Source: Phormidesmis priestleyi BC1401 (GTDB taxonomy: Bacteria > Cyanobacteriota > Cyanobacteriia > Leptolyngbyales > Leptolyngbyaceae). From it: a stretch of 64,000 bases of DNA. Position 1 is the first letter of the stretch; each line of letters begins with the position of its first letter. Of this stretch, positions 16,973 to 26,366 are shown piece after piece. The DNA lies in NCBI RefSeq assembly GCF_001650195.1, contig NZ_LXYR01000011.1, positions 1 to 64,000 on the forward strand. Direction: 5' to 3'. The notes beneath the pieces were generated by a model. It made no database searches, was not told the origin of the DNA, and saw nothing but the letters and a program-made list of their open reading frames with translations. Both the position numbers and the translations under genes were made by a program.

Positions 16973-18099
16973 GGGGAAAGGGCTTTTTCGTAGCAGCGAA
17001 GATTGTCTTGGGCGACCCGTGACCAGCTATAGGTTTGAGCCGTGCTGTAGGCATTGCGGCGAAGTCGATCGAGGCGTTCACGATCGCCAATCAATCGGTC
17101 TAACGCCTGCTCGATCGCGTCACTATCTCGGCAGGGAATCACGATCGCGTCTTTGCCATCTTGCACGATTTCTAGCGGACCCGGAGTGGCAGTAGTAATG
17201 GGTGCTAGTCCACACGCCATCGCCTCGACGAGTGCAACGCCAAACCCTTCTGAGATGGTGGGGAAGAGTTTAATATGATGCCCTTTCAGCAAGGTTGGCA
17301 GCGTGTTATTGGCATAGTAGGGAACGACCTTGACCCGATCTCGCACAGCCGGATCAAACTCTGCGTAGACTTCTTCGATCGGACGTTCGGTGCCCAGCAT
17401 ACTAACCTCAACATGAAGGTGGCGTTGAAGAATGCGATTGAGTGCAGGTGTACCGTATTGGATGCCTTTGCGGACAATGTAGCTACTAACCTGAGCAATG
17501 CGTAACGGCTCACCCTGAGCAGGAGTCGGCTCAAACGGGAGATTGAGATAAGCATCAGAGATACCGTTAGGGACGATGTGAGCACGATCGGGATGAACCC
17601 CTAAATGATCAATCACATACTGGCGATCGCGCTGATTGAGCAACAAAACCACATCGGCGTAGCGCATAGAAGTGGCGGCTTCCCAGAGGCGAATGCTACC
17701 GCGGTAGAGCGGATATTTCCAACTCAGGCGCAGATTGCCGCGTTGCGCTTCCTCCAAATATTCGAGGTGCTCAATGTGCTCTAAGCCGTGGCACCGTGCC
17801 ACTAATAAAGGACGACGTTTGCGAAATTTGCTGAACAGCGTTGCCCACATCCAAGCATCACCTGTGGAAGCATCGACAACATCGACGGCTTGCTGGTCTA
17901 GCAGTTGAGAAATCTGACGAGCAACAAAAATCGGAAACGCCGAAAATCTTGCCAGTTTATGAATGGGTGGCACATCATCAAGCGAATAATAATTAACGTC
18001 ATGTCCTAGCTTTTGATATTCTTGACCAAGCCGCCAAGTAACGCCAGCCGCACCTGCATTGACATCAAACGGATAATGACAAGTGAATAACGTTTTCAT
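16969..18099 (-). CDS. GT4-family glycosyltransferase
   Basis: The 376-aa product has the two Rossmann-like halves of GT-B enzymes. The N-terminal part starts LFTCHYPFDVNAGAAGVTW. The C-terminal nucleotide-sugar domain has RIAQVSSYIVRKGIQYG and the GT4 signature EGFGVALVEAMACGLAPI (about residue 285), with the E-x7-E pair. It is a probable retaining sugar transferase of the exopolysaccharide repeat. Overlaps of 4 bp with both neighbours show a tightly packed operon. Donor and acceptor cannot be told from sequence. Confidence 0.85.
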   Translation of the reverse strand: MKTLFTCHYPFDVNAGAAGVTWRLGQEYQKLGHDVNYYSLDDVPPIHKLARFSAFPIFVARQISQLLDQQAVDVVDASTGDAWMWATLFSKFRKRRPLLVARCHGLEHIEHLEYLEEAQRGNLRLSWKYPLYRGSIRLWEAATSMRYADVVLLLNQRDRQYVIDHLGVHPDRAHIVPNGISDAYLNLPFEPTPAQGEPLRIAQVSSYIVRKGIQYGTPALNRILQRHLHVEVSMLGTERPIEEVYAEFDPAVRDRVKVVPYYANNTLPTLLKGHHIKLFPTISEGFGVALVEAMACGLAPITTATPGPLEIVQDGKDAIVIPCRDSDAIEQALDRLIGDRERLDRLRRNAYSTAQTYSWSRVAQDNLRCYEKALSP

Positions 18100-19235
18100 C
18101 GTGCCGCGATCGCCTCATGAAATAGATGTTCTAACTTTTCAAAATGGGTTTGAGCATTAAATTTATGTTCAACGAGATCGCGCCCTCGATCGCCCATTGT
18201 TTTTCTTAACTCAGGGTCGTTAATCAACTGATCAATGCTTTGAGAAAGCGCAATGCGATCGCCGGGTTCAATCAAAAATCCGTTCTCACCCGATGTCACC
18301 ATCTCAGGAATGGCAGTGATGTTGGTGGCGACGATCGGCAATCCGGCAGCCATTGCTTCGATAAACACCCAGCCAAACGGCTCTGAATAGGTGGGCATGA
18401 CAAAAACATCTGCCTGATGATAAAGCGCCAACCATTCGGGTGTGTAGGCTTTGATCGTTCTGTGAATATGAACGTGGGGATGATCAACCGTAATCGGGAC
18501 TTGGGTGACGAGGTGAAGGTCGGCTCGATCGGCAAAGTTTTCTAAAAACACGTTCAACAGATCATGACCGCCTTTCCGCTCAAAATCGCCGCCGATAAAC
18601 AGGATGTTCAGGCGTTTCTCACGGGATTTGTCTCGCGACTCAGCTAAGGGGATTTTATCGATATCGACTCCGGGATAAACAACAACGACTTTTTGAGGTG
18701 AAATGTCAAAATCTTCAATCACCGATCGTCGGGCGACTTCTGAGAAGCTGACGATGGTTTTTGCAGCGTCAAAGACTTTTTTATCGAGATGAAGATTGGG
18801 TGCAAACGTCCATCTCATACTTGGCTTTGTGGAGTCTCTAGAGGCTTGAGCGGCAGTCCGATCGAGACTCACCACGGTCGGCATTTTTTTCATCAGATCG
18901 AGGCACAGATAGGCAAGCGGCTGAGTATGAAAATGGAGGGCTGAATAGTGAGTTTTTGCCATTTTTCTCGCTATCACTCGCCGCGCAAAATAACTTAGAC
19001 ACATCTGAGACCGAAACAGATAAAAGTCAGCATTTTGTTCCGATGTCCAGCGAGTCGGCGGGATGCGGTAATACCCAAACACCCGGATCGCAATCCGAGT
19101 TCGCAGTTCTCGATCGTCGTTGTGCCAATAAGCGTCGATCGGGCAAGATTGACTTAAATGGTCTCGCATCAAACGCCCATAAGTGAGATGTCCGAGAAAG
19201 CTTTCAGTGACTGACAAAATTCTAGGAGTGTTCAT
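18096..19235 (-). CDS. GT4-family glycosyltransferase
   Basis: The 379-aa product is a GT-B enzyme with NILFIGGDFERKGGHDLL at the start of the donor domain (about residue 210) and the signature EPFGWVFIEAMAAGLPIVAT (about 285-305) carrying the E-x7-E motif. It differs clearly from the two flanking GT4 proteins, so it is not a recent duplicate. Position in the exopolysaccharide operon between two other GT4 genes suggests it adds a separate sugar of the repeat unit. Confidence 0.85.
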   Translation of the reverse strand: MNTPRILSVTESFLGHLTYGRLMRDHLSQSCPIDAYWHNDDRELRTRIAIRVFGYYRIPPTRWTSEQNADFYLFRSQMCLSYFARRVIARKMAKTHYSALHFHTQPLAYLCLDLMKKMPTVVSLDRTAAQASRDSTKPSMRWTFAPNLHLDKKVFDAAKTIVSFSEVARRSVIEDFDISPQKVVVVYPGVDIDKIPLAESRDKSREKRLNILFIGGDFERKGGHDLLNVFLENFADRADLHLVTQVPITVDHPHVHIHRTIKAYTPEWLALYHQADVFVMPTYSEPFGWVFIEAMAAGLPIVATNITAIPEMVTSGENGFLIEPGDRIALSQSIDQLINDPELRKTMGDRGRDLVEHKFNAQTHFEKLEHLFHEAIAAR

Positions 19236-19254
19236 AGGTTATGGAAGATAGGAG

Positions 19255-20424
19255 TTACGTTTTTGCAGCGCTCAACAACGTTTTTTCGACTCCACTAATC
19301 ATGCTTTCTAAGCTGAAGTGATTGACCACATGATCAGAGCATCGCTGCCCAAGTCCCGGGTCAGTCTCTCGCCAGTGAATGATTTCAGAAAGTCTTTTAG
19401 CTAAGGCTTTTTCGTCTCTAGCTGGCACTAGATTAGCGGCAAGCTCTCCCGTCAAAATCTCAGGAATTCCTCCAGCACGACTGGCAACAACGGGCGTTCC
19501 GCAAGCGAGAGATTCAATAATTGAGCGACCAAACGGCTCAGCCCAAATGCTCGGTAAGACGCTGACATCGCTAATCTGATAGAGAGAAGCCGGGTCAGAT
19601 AAATGACCTACAAATTGGACTCGATCGCCGATGCCTAAATCTTTTGCTAACTGCTCTAGCGATCGCTGATAGTTCATCCCTTTGTCTTCGCATTCGGTGC
19701 CCTTCACCGCATTGATATGGACGACAGGTCTTCCTGCGATCATGAGCTTAATGTCTGGCTCTTGAGTTGCTAAAAGTGCCACTGCTTTGATCAGATATTC
19801 AATTCCTTTTTCGGGATCGATGCGCCCCGCATAGCTAACTACTTTCGCGTGTTCAGAAATCCCCCACTGTTGGCGAGTCGCTAAAAAATCTTGGGGAGAT
19901 TTGAACTGACGCAGATCAGTACCGTTGTGAACCACCTCGATTTTTGAGTCAGGCAGACCAAACTCGACCCAAGTCTGTTTGGTTTGGTGAGAAACGGCAA
20001 TATAGCGATCGGTATGAGCTAGCGCAAACTGATTTTGTCGATTTAGGTCAGAAGAGAAGGGAGTCTGAAAATAGCAAACAAAGGGTAGCCGTCTAAACCG
20101 CGATAAGGCATATCCAAAGGTGACCGTGTGGCAGGTGTTGCTAAACACAATGCTGTCTTTATAAACCGGGATTTTGCCCATTCCAGCAACATTGCGAAAA
20201 AACTGCAAAACAGTTTTGGGTCTCCGCCGATCAAACCCGTAGGCATCAACGTGCCAGACAGATTCACAAAACTCGCGGTACTGGTCGAGAGAATTGCCTT
20301 CCCGTTCGTAAAGAAGGGTGACCTTGTGACCCCGATTGACTAAATCTCGACAGATTTCTAATAGGTTTTTTTCCTGTCCGCCTCGATCTGAAGACGGCAC
20401 TCGCTCTAGAGCAATTAAGTGCAT
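19255..20424 (-). CDS. GT4-family glycosyltransferase
   Basis: About 389 aa from ATG 20424, chosen because GGAGGAGAGGG sits just upstream of it; an ATG at 20445 lies before that site. The N-terminus has the acceptor-side motif SSDRGGQEKNLLEI. The donor domain has VVSYAGRIDPEKGIEYLI and the GT4 signature EPFGRSIIESLACGTPVVAS (about residue 305). It is probably a cytosolic or membrane-associated transferase acting in exopolysaccharide assembly. The gene begins 26 bp beyond the stop of the ABC exporter gene, in the same direction. Confidence 0.85.
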   Translation of the reverse strand: MHLIALERVPSSDRGGQEKNLLEICRDLVNRGHKVTLLYEREGNSLDQYREFCESVWHVDAYGFDRRRPKTVLQFFRNVAGMGKIPVYKDSIVFSNTCHTVTFGYALSRFRRLPFVCYFQTPFSSDLNRQNQFALAHTDRYIAVSHQTKQTWVEFGLPDSKIEVVHNGTDLRQFKSPQDFLATRQQWGISEHAKVVSYAGRIDPEKGIEYLIKAVALLATQEPDIKLMIAGRPVVHINAVKGTECEDKGMNYQRSLEQLAKDLGIGDRVQFVGHLSDPASLYQISDVSVLPSIWAEPFGRSIIESLACGTPVVASRAGGIPEILTGELAANLVPARDEKALAKRLSEIIHWRETDPGLGQRCSDHVVNHFSLESMISGVEKTLLSAAKT

Positions 20425-20449
20425 CGGGTTCCCTCTCCTCCACATTAAG

Positions 20450-22306
20450 TTATCCGTCTGTCTTCACGTTCACGTCATGCTGAATTTGGTGATAGTTCCA
20501 CAGTTTGCCGCGCAGGTTGAGCAACTCTTGATAAGTGCCCTGCTCAACGATTTGCCCTTGTTCTAACACCACAACTTTGTCGGCACGCGAAATTGTCGAT
20601 AATCGGTGCGCGATCGCGATCACGGTGCGACCTTCTGACAGTTGCTCTAGCGATTCTTGAATCAATCGCTCTGAGACAGAATCTAAAGCGCTGGTGGCTT
20701 CGTCAAGAATCAGAATTTCAGGATTTCGCAAAAGGGCACGGGCGATCGCGAGTCGCTGCCGTTGTCCACCTGAGAGCCGCACCCCTCGATCGCCCAAAGT
20801 CGTCTCAAACTGCTGAGGCATTTCTAGAATGAAATCCAGCGCGTTTGCCTGTCTCGCGGCAGTCCAGACTTCAGCGTCAGTCACATTCTCTAAACCATAG
20901 GCGATGTTATACCGCACCGACGCATTGAAGACAAATGTCTCTTGACTGACGATTGCCATCTTGTGTCGCAGAGATTTGGTGGAGAACGATCGCAGATCCT
21001 TACCATCCAGCAAAATTTGTCCCCGGATCGGATCGTAGAATCGAGGAATCAAATCTACCAGCGTCGTTTTTCCGGCACCCGATGCGCCGATCAGTGCCGT
21101 CATTTTGCCGCGAGGAATGGTGAGCGTAATGTCTTTCAGCACTGGAGACGCGGGATCGTAACCAAAATCAACGGCGATGAACTCGATCGCTCTCTCTAAT
21201 CCTGAAAACTGACTGGTTCCATCAAGTAGATAGGGCTTGTTGTCACTTCGCAGCACCTCGGTAATATTGGCGATCGTGCCTCCATAGCCGCTCAACTGTG
21301 CCCGGTTGCCGTTCAACTCATGCACCGCCGGAACGAGCCGAAACAAAATAAACAGAAACGTTAACAGCGACGCGGTTTGTAGCGTTCCGTTCGCGACAAA
21401 GATGGTGATCGCCACAATAATCATGCTGATCAAAACGGTCGTGGCTAACCCTTCTGCTATGGGTCGCACGATCGCGCTGTGAGTGGTCGCCTTCATGCTG
21501 CTTCTCAGCATCTCGTGACTAGATTGATAAAAGCGTTTGCGCTCATAATCCTGAGTCGCTGAGGCTTGCACCGTGCGAATTCCATTAATAAACTCTAGCG
21601 AAATGGTTGCAAACGCCCCTGATGCAGTCGAGACGGCAAAACTGCTTTCACGCACTCGTGCGTTCAGCGTTGACAACCCGACAGCTAACAGTGTGAACAA
21701 CATTAAAGAAATCGCCGTCAACTGCCAGGAGATTGTAAACATCAACACGGCATAGACGATCAGCGTTAATCCCTTAGAAATCATGAAAGCGATCAGCGAA
21801 AAGGCTGACTGCAATCGACCCAATTCACCAGTCAGGGTGTTGATCAACTGCCCCGAATGAGTCTTGCCAAAATAGCTGAGGCTGACGGATTGCAGTTGTT
21901 CAAAAATCTGTTTGCGGAGTCGATCGACGAGCTTTTGCTGAGTCAACTCAGTGTAAACCTGAGTCAAGTAGTTAAATCCGGCTCGAATCCAGGTGGAGGC
22001 GAGAATCAAACCCGACACTCGATAGAGGCGGCTCGTCGTGGATGTGTTGATCCCCAAAACCCAGAGGTCAAACCAGTTGACCCCGGTTTTAAAGGGGGTA
22101 GCCGTTGGGCTGACGAGGCTTTGCAGAAACGCTAAGAGAAAGCCAAACCCAAACCCTTCAAAGGAGGCAGCACACAGCGCAAAGAAAATCGCCGCGATCG
22201 CAACCCACGGGAAGAATCGAAATTCTCTCAAAATCAAGGAGTTGTCTCGCCAAAATCGCGTAGCTTTGACTCCTCTCCGCACACCGTTGAGACACTTAAA
22301 TCGCAT
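20450..22306 (-). CDS. ABC exporter, fused permease-ATPase (MsbA/type I exporter-like)
   Basis: The 618-aa half-transporter has about six transmembrane segments in residues 30-340 and one ATPase domain. Walker A is GASGAGKTT (about residue 405), the Q-loop IVSQETFVFNASVR, the signature LSGGQRQRLAIARALL, and Walker B ILILDEATSALDS, followed by AHRLS. It should work as a homodimer. Its place among glycosyltransferases and a Wzc-type protein suggests export of a lipid-linked oligosaccharide or polysaccharide, an alternative to a Wzx flippase, which is not seen in the window. Confidence 0.87.
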   Translation of the reverse strand: MRFKCLNGVRRGVKATRFWRDNSLILREFRFFPWVAIAAIFFALCAASFEGFGFGFLLAFLQSLVSPTATPFKTGVNWFDLWVLGINTSTTSRLYRVSGLILASTWIRAGFNYLTQVYTELTQQKLVDRLRKQIFEQLQSVSLSYFGKTHSGQLINTLTGELGRLQSAFSLIAFMISKGLTLIVYAVLMFTISWQLTAISLMLFTLLAVGLSTLNARVRESSFAVSTASGAFATISLEFINGIRTVQASATQDYERKRFYQSSHEMLRSSMKATTHSAIVRPIAEGLATTVLISMIIVAITIFVANGTLQTASLLTFLFILFRLVPAVHELNGNRAQLSGYGGTIANITEVLRSDNKPYLLDGTSQFSGLERAIEFIAVDFGYDPASPVLKDITLTIPRGKMTALIGASGAGKTTLVDLIPRFYDPIRGQILLDGKDLRSFSTKSLRHKMAIVSQETFVFNASVRYNIAYGLENVTDAEVWTAARQANALDFILEMPQQFETTLGDRGVRLSGGQRQRLAIARALLRNPEILILDEATSALDSVSERLIQESLEQLSEGRTVIAIAHRLSTISRADKVVVLEQGQIVEQGTYQELLNLRGKLWNYHQIQHDVNVKTDG

Positions 22307-22337
22307 GGATATTCATTAAAAGTTTTCTTGGTTTAGC

Positions 22338-23267
22338 TCAACACGCCCCAAATCCTGATAGCACTTTGGGCACTGTTCTCAACAGAATTTTTAAATCTTC
22401 TGTCAAAGACCAGTTTCGCAGATATTCCAAGTCACGATCGTTCACCGTGTCAATGTCGAGGAGGTGCGATCGAGATTCAATTTGCCATGCGCCTGTGATT
22501 CCGGGCAGTGCATTTAGCCGCTGCAACCTATCTGGACGAACGCGAACTGCATCATAAATTGCCCAGGGTCGCGGTCCGACGAGGCTCATTTCACCTCGCA
22601 GCACGTTGAACAGTTGAGGCAACTCATCCAGGCTATATTTTCGCAGCCATTTGCCCAAGGAGGTGATGCGGGGATCGTCCTCCCGTTTGTGCAAGTTTGT
22701 TGACACCTGTCCTGCCATCACTTGATGATGCTCTCGTTCAGCATTAACAGTCATCGTGCGAAACTTGAACACCTTGAATAGTTTGCCTCGCTGCCCAACT
22801 CGCCACTGCTGAAACATGATCGGACCCGGTGTATGAAGCTTGATTAATACCGCGATCGCCACCATCAACGGACTCAACAGCAACAGCATCAACGACGCTA
22901 GACTCAAGTCTAACAGGCGCTTACATCCCCAAGAAACGCTGACGCGATTGGGAAGCCGGGAAGTATTGGGCAATCTCAAATAGAGCATCTTGCCCGATCG
23001 CTTACAGGCATTTGCCCAAAATCTTAGTCCGGTTTCGCCCACGCCTGGATCAATTCTCACTAAGCGAATCGGCGAGTGGTTGAGACAGTCGATCAGCCAC
23101 TGTTCGTTAGTCAGAGGGGGGAGATGGGGAGGAGTCTGCTGAGGAGATTGCAAGACGAGCAACTGTTTTTGCCGCCATTTAAGCACACATCCAGGAGATT
23201 CAACACTCGATCGTTCCCTGATTAAAGAACGGCTTTCCTGCAAAGTTGAAGGATTAAAAGTCGTCAT
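22338..23267 (-). CDS. Priming sugar-phosphate transferase (bacterial sugar transferase family) with extra N-terminal domain
   Basis: 309 aa. Residues about 110-309 are the bacterial sugar transferase core: membrane-entering RLLDLSLASLMLLLLSPL, FKFRTM, DDPRITSLGKWLRKYSLDELPQ, NVLRGEMSLVGPRP and LPGITGAWQ. It transfers a sugar phosphate to undecaprenyl phosphate to start repeat-unit synthesis. The first about 100 residues are a separate soluble region I cannot place. There is only one long membrane helix before the core, unlike the five-helix WcaJ type. It is the most upstream gene of the minus-strand run ending at 14356. Confidence 0.88.
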   Translation of the reverse strand: MTTFNPSTLQESRSLIRERSSVESPGCVLKWRQKQLLVLQSPQQTPPHLPPLTNEQWLIDCLNHSPIRLVRIDPGVGETGLRFWANACKRSGKMLYLRLPNTSRLPNRVSVSWGCKRLLDLSLASLMLLLLSPLMVAIAVLIKLHTPGPIMFQQWRVGQRGKLFKVFKFRTMTVNAEREHHQVMAGQVSTNLHKREDDPRITSLGKWLRKYSLDELPQLFNVLRGEMSLVGPRPWAIYDAVRVRPDRLQRLNALPGITGAWQIESRSHLLDIDTVNDRDLEYLRNWSLTEDLKILLRTVPKVLSGFGAC

Positions 23268-23900
23268 AGGAGTTTGGCTGGGATTACAACAAGAGGCACA
23301 AATTGAGATGAGCGAATCAATACAACTGCTTTGTCTATTGGCAGTTCAGTCCAGATAAATTCCTAAATCCTCTTCATCTACATGAAGTATTGAATAACCC
23401 AAATGTTAATGAGTGAGCGAGAAAAAGAATCTACATCAGGTTAGATACAGAGTCTCTGATTTTGAGTCTAGAAGTGAAATCTCGCATAGGTCTTTGTTCA
23501 TGGAACTTGAGTCATGTAAGTAAAGAAAAGGCAGGATAATTTTTTAAGTAATAAAGGATACACACTATCAATTAAGAAGTAATTAACGTCTGTTGATCAC
23601 CTCTTGCACAAGAAAGTAGGCTTCTATACAAAAAATGTAGAATTCTTGAAAGCCTAATCTGTGATCCCAGTAATATAGTTTCTTCTAACAGAAGTTCATA
23701 TCTCCCGCAAGGGACGTCCAACTCTTGATCCCTCACTTTGCGAGAGGTGATCGCACTCATAAATTCATCGACACAAACTCTATTGAAGCTCGTTCAGTCG
23801 AGAACAATCGTGTGAGTGTTTCACCGATCCTTTAAAAGATTTTGAAACTACGATCGTGTTTTTTCATCTAGTTTCTGAGATCCGATCGCATCAGAAAGTC
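23268..23900. other. Gene-free spacer upstream of the exopolysaccharide run
   Basis: About 630 bp of AT-rich sequence without a credible gene lie between the sugar transferase start and a MITE-like repeat. It should contain the promoter for the sugar-transferase operon, but no clear operator or terminator was found. A 62-codon open frame at 23572-23760 (minus) lacks family resemblance and was not called. Confidence 0.6.
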
Positions 23901-24081
23901 AAGGATCATGAATTAAATGAGGTCAGTCATTGCAAAACGGGGTTACCCTCCTCACGAAGTGGGGCAAGCCCTCCCCTAACCCCTTCTCCCCAGGGAGAAA
24001 GGGAACTAGACGTTTGCTCCCTCTCCTTAGGAAGAGGGCTGGGGTGAGGGCAAATCCGGCTCTTATTTAATCCACGATCCT
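23901..24081. repeat. MITE-like element, type B ends
   Basis: The left end AAGGATCATGAATTAAATGA (23901-23920) matches, in inverted orientation, the right end TTTAATCCACGATCCT (to 24081). The ends match those of the 10985-11139 element. Inside are CCCTCCTCACGAAGTGGGG-like and CCTTCTCCCC/GAGGGCTGGGGTGAGGG blocks. No transposase is encoded. Confidence 0.68.
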
Positions 24082-24114
24082 AAACTAGAGGACTTCAAAT
24101 CCTTGCAGCTATCT

Positions 24115-26316
24115 CTAATAAGCTGGCACGTTCCGATAATACTGATTGCTAGGAAGAGTCGCGCCATTAGCAATCATGCCAATCAAATTTAACCGATTCA
24201 TCGCTGTCACGGCTTGCGTCACTTCTTGGCGCGTCACCTGCCCAATTTTGCCGACCATCAACGTTCCATCACAAAACGAAGCTGCCAGCATTGCATCAAC
24301 GATTCCTAAGACCGGGGGCACATCGACAATCACTAAATCGTAGGTTTGCTCAAACACTGCCATCAGTTCCTTCATGCGCCGAGAACTGAGCAGCTTAACG
24401 GGATCGCTCGGAGCCGGACCCGCTGTCAACACCGAAATCGACAGATCGCTGTAGTTGCCTGCTGGCTGAATCACACTTTGGCTAGGCATCCGATCGCTCG
24501 ACAGCAGATTCGACAATCCTTGCTCGTTCGGCAATTCAAGCTGTTTGTGCAGCCCCGGACGACGCAGATCAGCGTCAATAACCAATACTCGCTGATGCAG
24601 TCGCGCCGCACTAATCGCTAACCCTAGCGCGATCGTCGATTTTCCCTCCCCGGCTAACGCAGACGTGACCACTAGCGATCGCAGCGGATTCGCCGCCGTC
24701 AATAGCTGGATGTTTTTGTAAATCAGATCTAGCGACTCTCGAAACGGTGCCCAGTGAATCACCTGCATCATTGAAGGAGCCAGAGTTTCGGTTCTCTGGA
24801 AAGGCATCATCGATCGGGGATTGATCTCTCCTAATGGTACATCCGGCACCATGCCTAACAGCGGGAGCGAAACTTGCTTCCTGAAATCTTCAGAGGTGCG
24901 AACCGCATCATCGGCAGCTTCTCGCAAAAAGGCAGCAACCCCTCCTAACATCAAGCCACCCACGGCTCCTAGCAGCAAATTTCGCAGCCAGCTTGGACCC
25001 GTTTGTCGCCCAACTTTTGGCTGCTCAACCACCTGCCAATCAAACCCGCCACGGGCAATTTCTAGCCCTAGATCTTGTCTGGCTTTGAGCAACTGCTGTA
25101 GGGTGTCGCGATTCACCTGCACATTGGGCTGAAGGCGATTGTATTCAGCCAGCAGACTCGGAAATCGCTTTAGCTCAGCCCGAAGCTGTAGCTCATTATT
25201 GGTGAGGCTGCGATCGCGCGCTTGAGCCGCCACTAAGTTGACTTGAGACTCCACCAGTGAGCCGGCAAATTTGAGATCGTTTTCTCCAAGCTGCCCGATC
25301 GAGATCAAACTATCACCCGACTGAGCAATCGCTCCTGCTTGCGCTCCTAAAATGCGCTGCACCTCTTGCTGCAAAAGGGCTTGCTGTCTCTGTCGCTGTT
25401 CGCGAAGCTGATCGATAAACGGACCCTTTTTAAACCGCAACTGCTGCTGGACGGTCGCCACCTCGGTCTTTTGAATCTCGTTAAGCAACGCCTGATAGCG
25501 AGATGATTGGCTCAATCGCGCCGCTATCGCAGCCTGTTGAGGCGATCGCCCTAGCTGCTGCTGAAGTGCCCCATTGCGAGCTTTCAGATCCTGCAACTCA
25601 GTCCGGTTTGTCCGCTGGTCTCTCTGCACTGCCGCGAGAGAATCGACCGTTGCCTTTGACTGAAGTTCGGGATCAATCAAATCTTGAGTTTTGCGAAACT
25701 GCTCTAGTGCGGCTTCTGCCTGATTGACTCGCGCCTCAACTATGGGGATCTGTTCGTCAATAAACCTTAAGCCCTTGGTCAATCTCGACTTTTGCTGCTC
25801 AAGGTTATACTGCTGATAAACCTGCTGAAGCGCCTGCAAAACGGCTTGGGTCTTTTGACGATCGTGGTCAACGTAAACAACATCAAAGATGCTGGTGTTG
25901 ATCTTGTCATTGCCTCGTTGCTCCATCACTTGGCTAACGGTGAGTCCTTTTTGCAGATCCCCTACCGTCAGGTCGGGATCGCTGATTTTCAACTGATCCA
26001 CCGCACGTTGCAGAAGCTGCGACGATCGCATCAAATTTAACTGCGTGGCATTGTCAATCTCAACATTCGAGTCTGCAAATGATGGGGTGTTGACCGTTGC
26101 GTCTGTTTTGCGACTGCGATAATTAGACTCACTCAGCAGTTGCATTGAGCTACGATAAGTCGGTTTAGAAAATAGCGTCAACGCCGCCGCTGCCAACAGC
26201 GATAGCCCCAACCCGCCAATCAGCCACAGCCGCCGCCGCATCAGCACCGACAGCAGTTGTCCATATCCCGGATCAGGGTCGGCAACCGTGATTAAATTTA
26301 GATTGCTCTGAGCCAC
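24115..26316 (-). CDS. Polysaccharide co-polymerase/BY-kinase (Wzc-like)
   Basis: The 733-aa protein combines a Wzz-type chain-length domain with a bacterial tyrosine kinase. The first membrane helix is at about residues 32-52. A long periplasmic coiled coil (about 150-400) is rich in Gln, Arg and Ala. The second helix is near residues 433-455 (LLLGAVGGLMLGGVAAFL). The kinase has Walker A ALAGEGKST (about 545), Walker A' VLVIDADLRRPGLH and Walker B LVIVDVPP. The C-terminus holds a short tyrosine cluster (QYYRNVPAY) for autophosphorylation. It likely controls polymer length and export for the adjacent locus. Confidence 0.9.
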   Translation of the reverse strand: MAQSNLNLITVADPDPGYGQLLSVLMRRRLWLIGGLGLSLLAAAALTLFSKPTYRSSMQLLSESNYRSRKTDATVNTPSFADSNVEIDNATQLNLMRSSQLLQRAVDQLKISDPDLTVGDLQKGLTVSQVMEQRGNDKINTSIFDVVYVDHDRQKTQAVLQALQQVYQQYNLEQQKSRLTKGLRFIDEQIPIVEARVNQAEAALEQFRKTQDLIDPELQSKATVDSLAAVQRDQRTNRTELQDLKARNGALQQQLGRSPQQAAIAARLSQSSRYQALLNEIQKTEVATVQQQLRFKKGPFIDQLREQRQRQQALLQQEVQRILGAQAGAIAQSGDSLISIGQLGENDLKFAGSLVESQVNLVAAQARDRSLTNNELQLRAELKRFPSLLAEYNRLQPNVQVNRDTLQQLLKARQDLGLEIARGGFDWQVVEQPKVGRQTGPSWLRNLLLGAVGGLMLGGVAAFLREAADDAVRTSEDFRKQVSLPLLGMVPDVPLGEINPRSMMPFQRTETLAPSMMQVIHWAPFRESLDLIYKNIQLLTAANPLRSLVVTSALAGEGKSTIALGLAISAARLHQRVLVIDADLRRPGLHKQLELPNEQGLSNLLSSDRMPSQSVIQPAGNYSDLSISVLTAGPAPSDPVKLLSSRRMKELMAVFEQTYDLVIVDVPPVLGIVDAMLAASFCDGTLMVGKIGQVTRQEVTQAVTAMNRLNLIGMIANGATLPSNQYYRNVPAY

Positions 26317-26366
26317 GATCGGAACTCCTTAACTGAAAGAACGTTGAGTTGTTAAAGCCACCGTTG

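Noticed and set aside
23572-23760. 62-codon minus-strand frame in the spacer before the Wzc-like gene
   Set aside because: It has no recognisable family, no ribosome binding site that stands out, and lies in AT-rich non-coding DNA.
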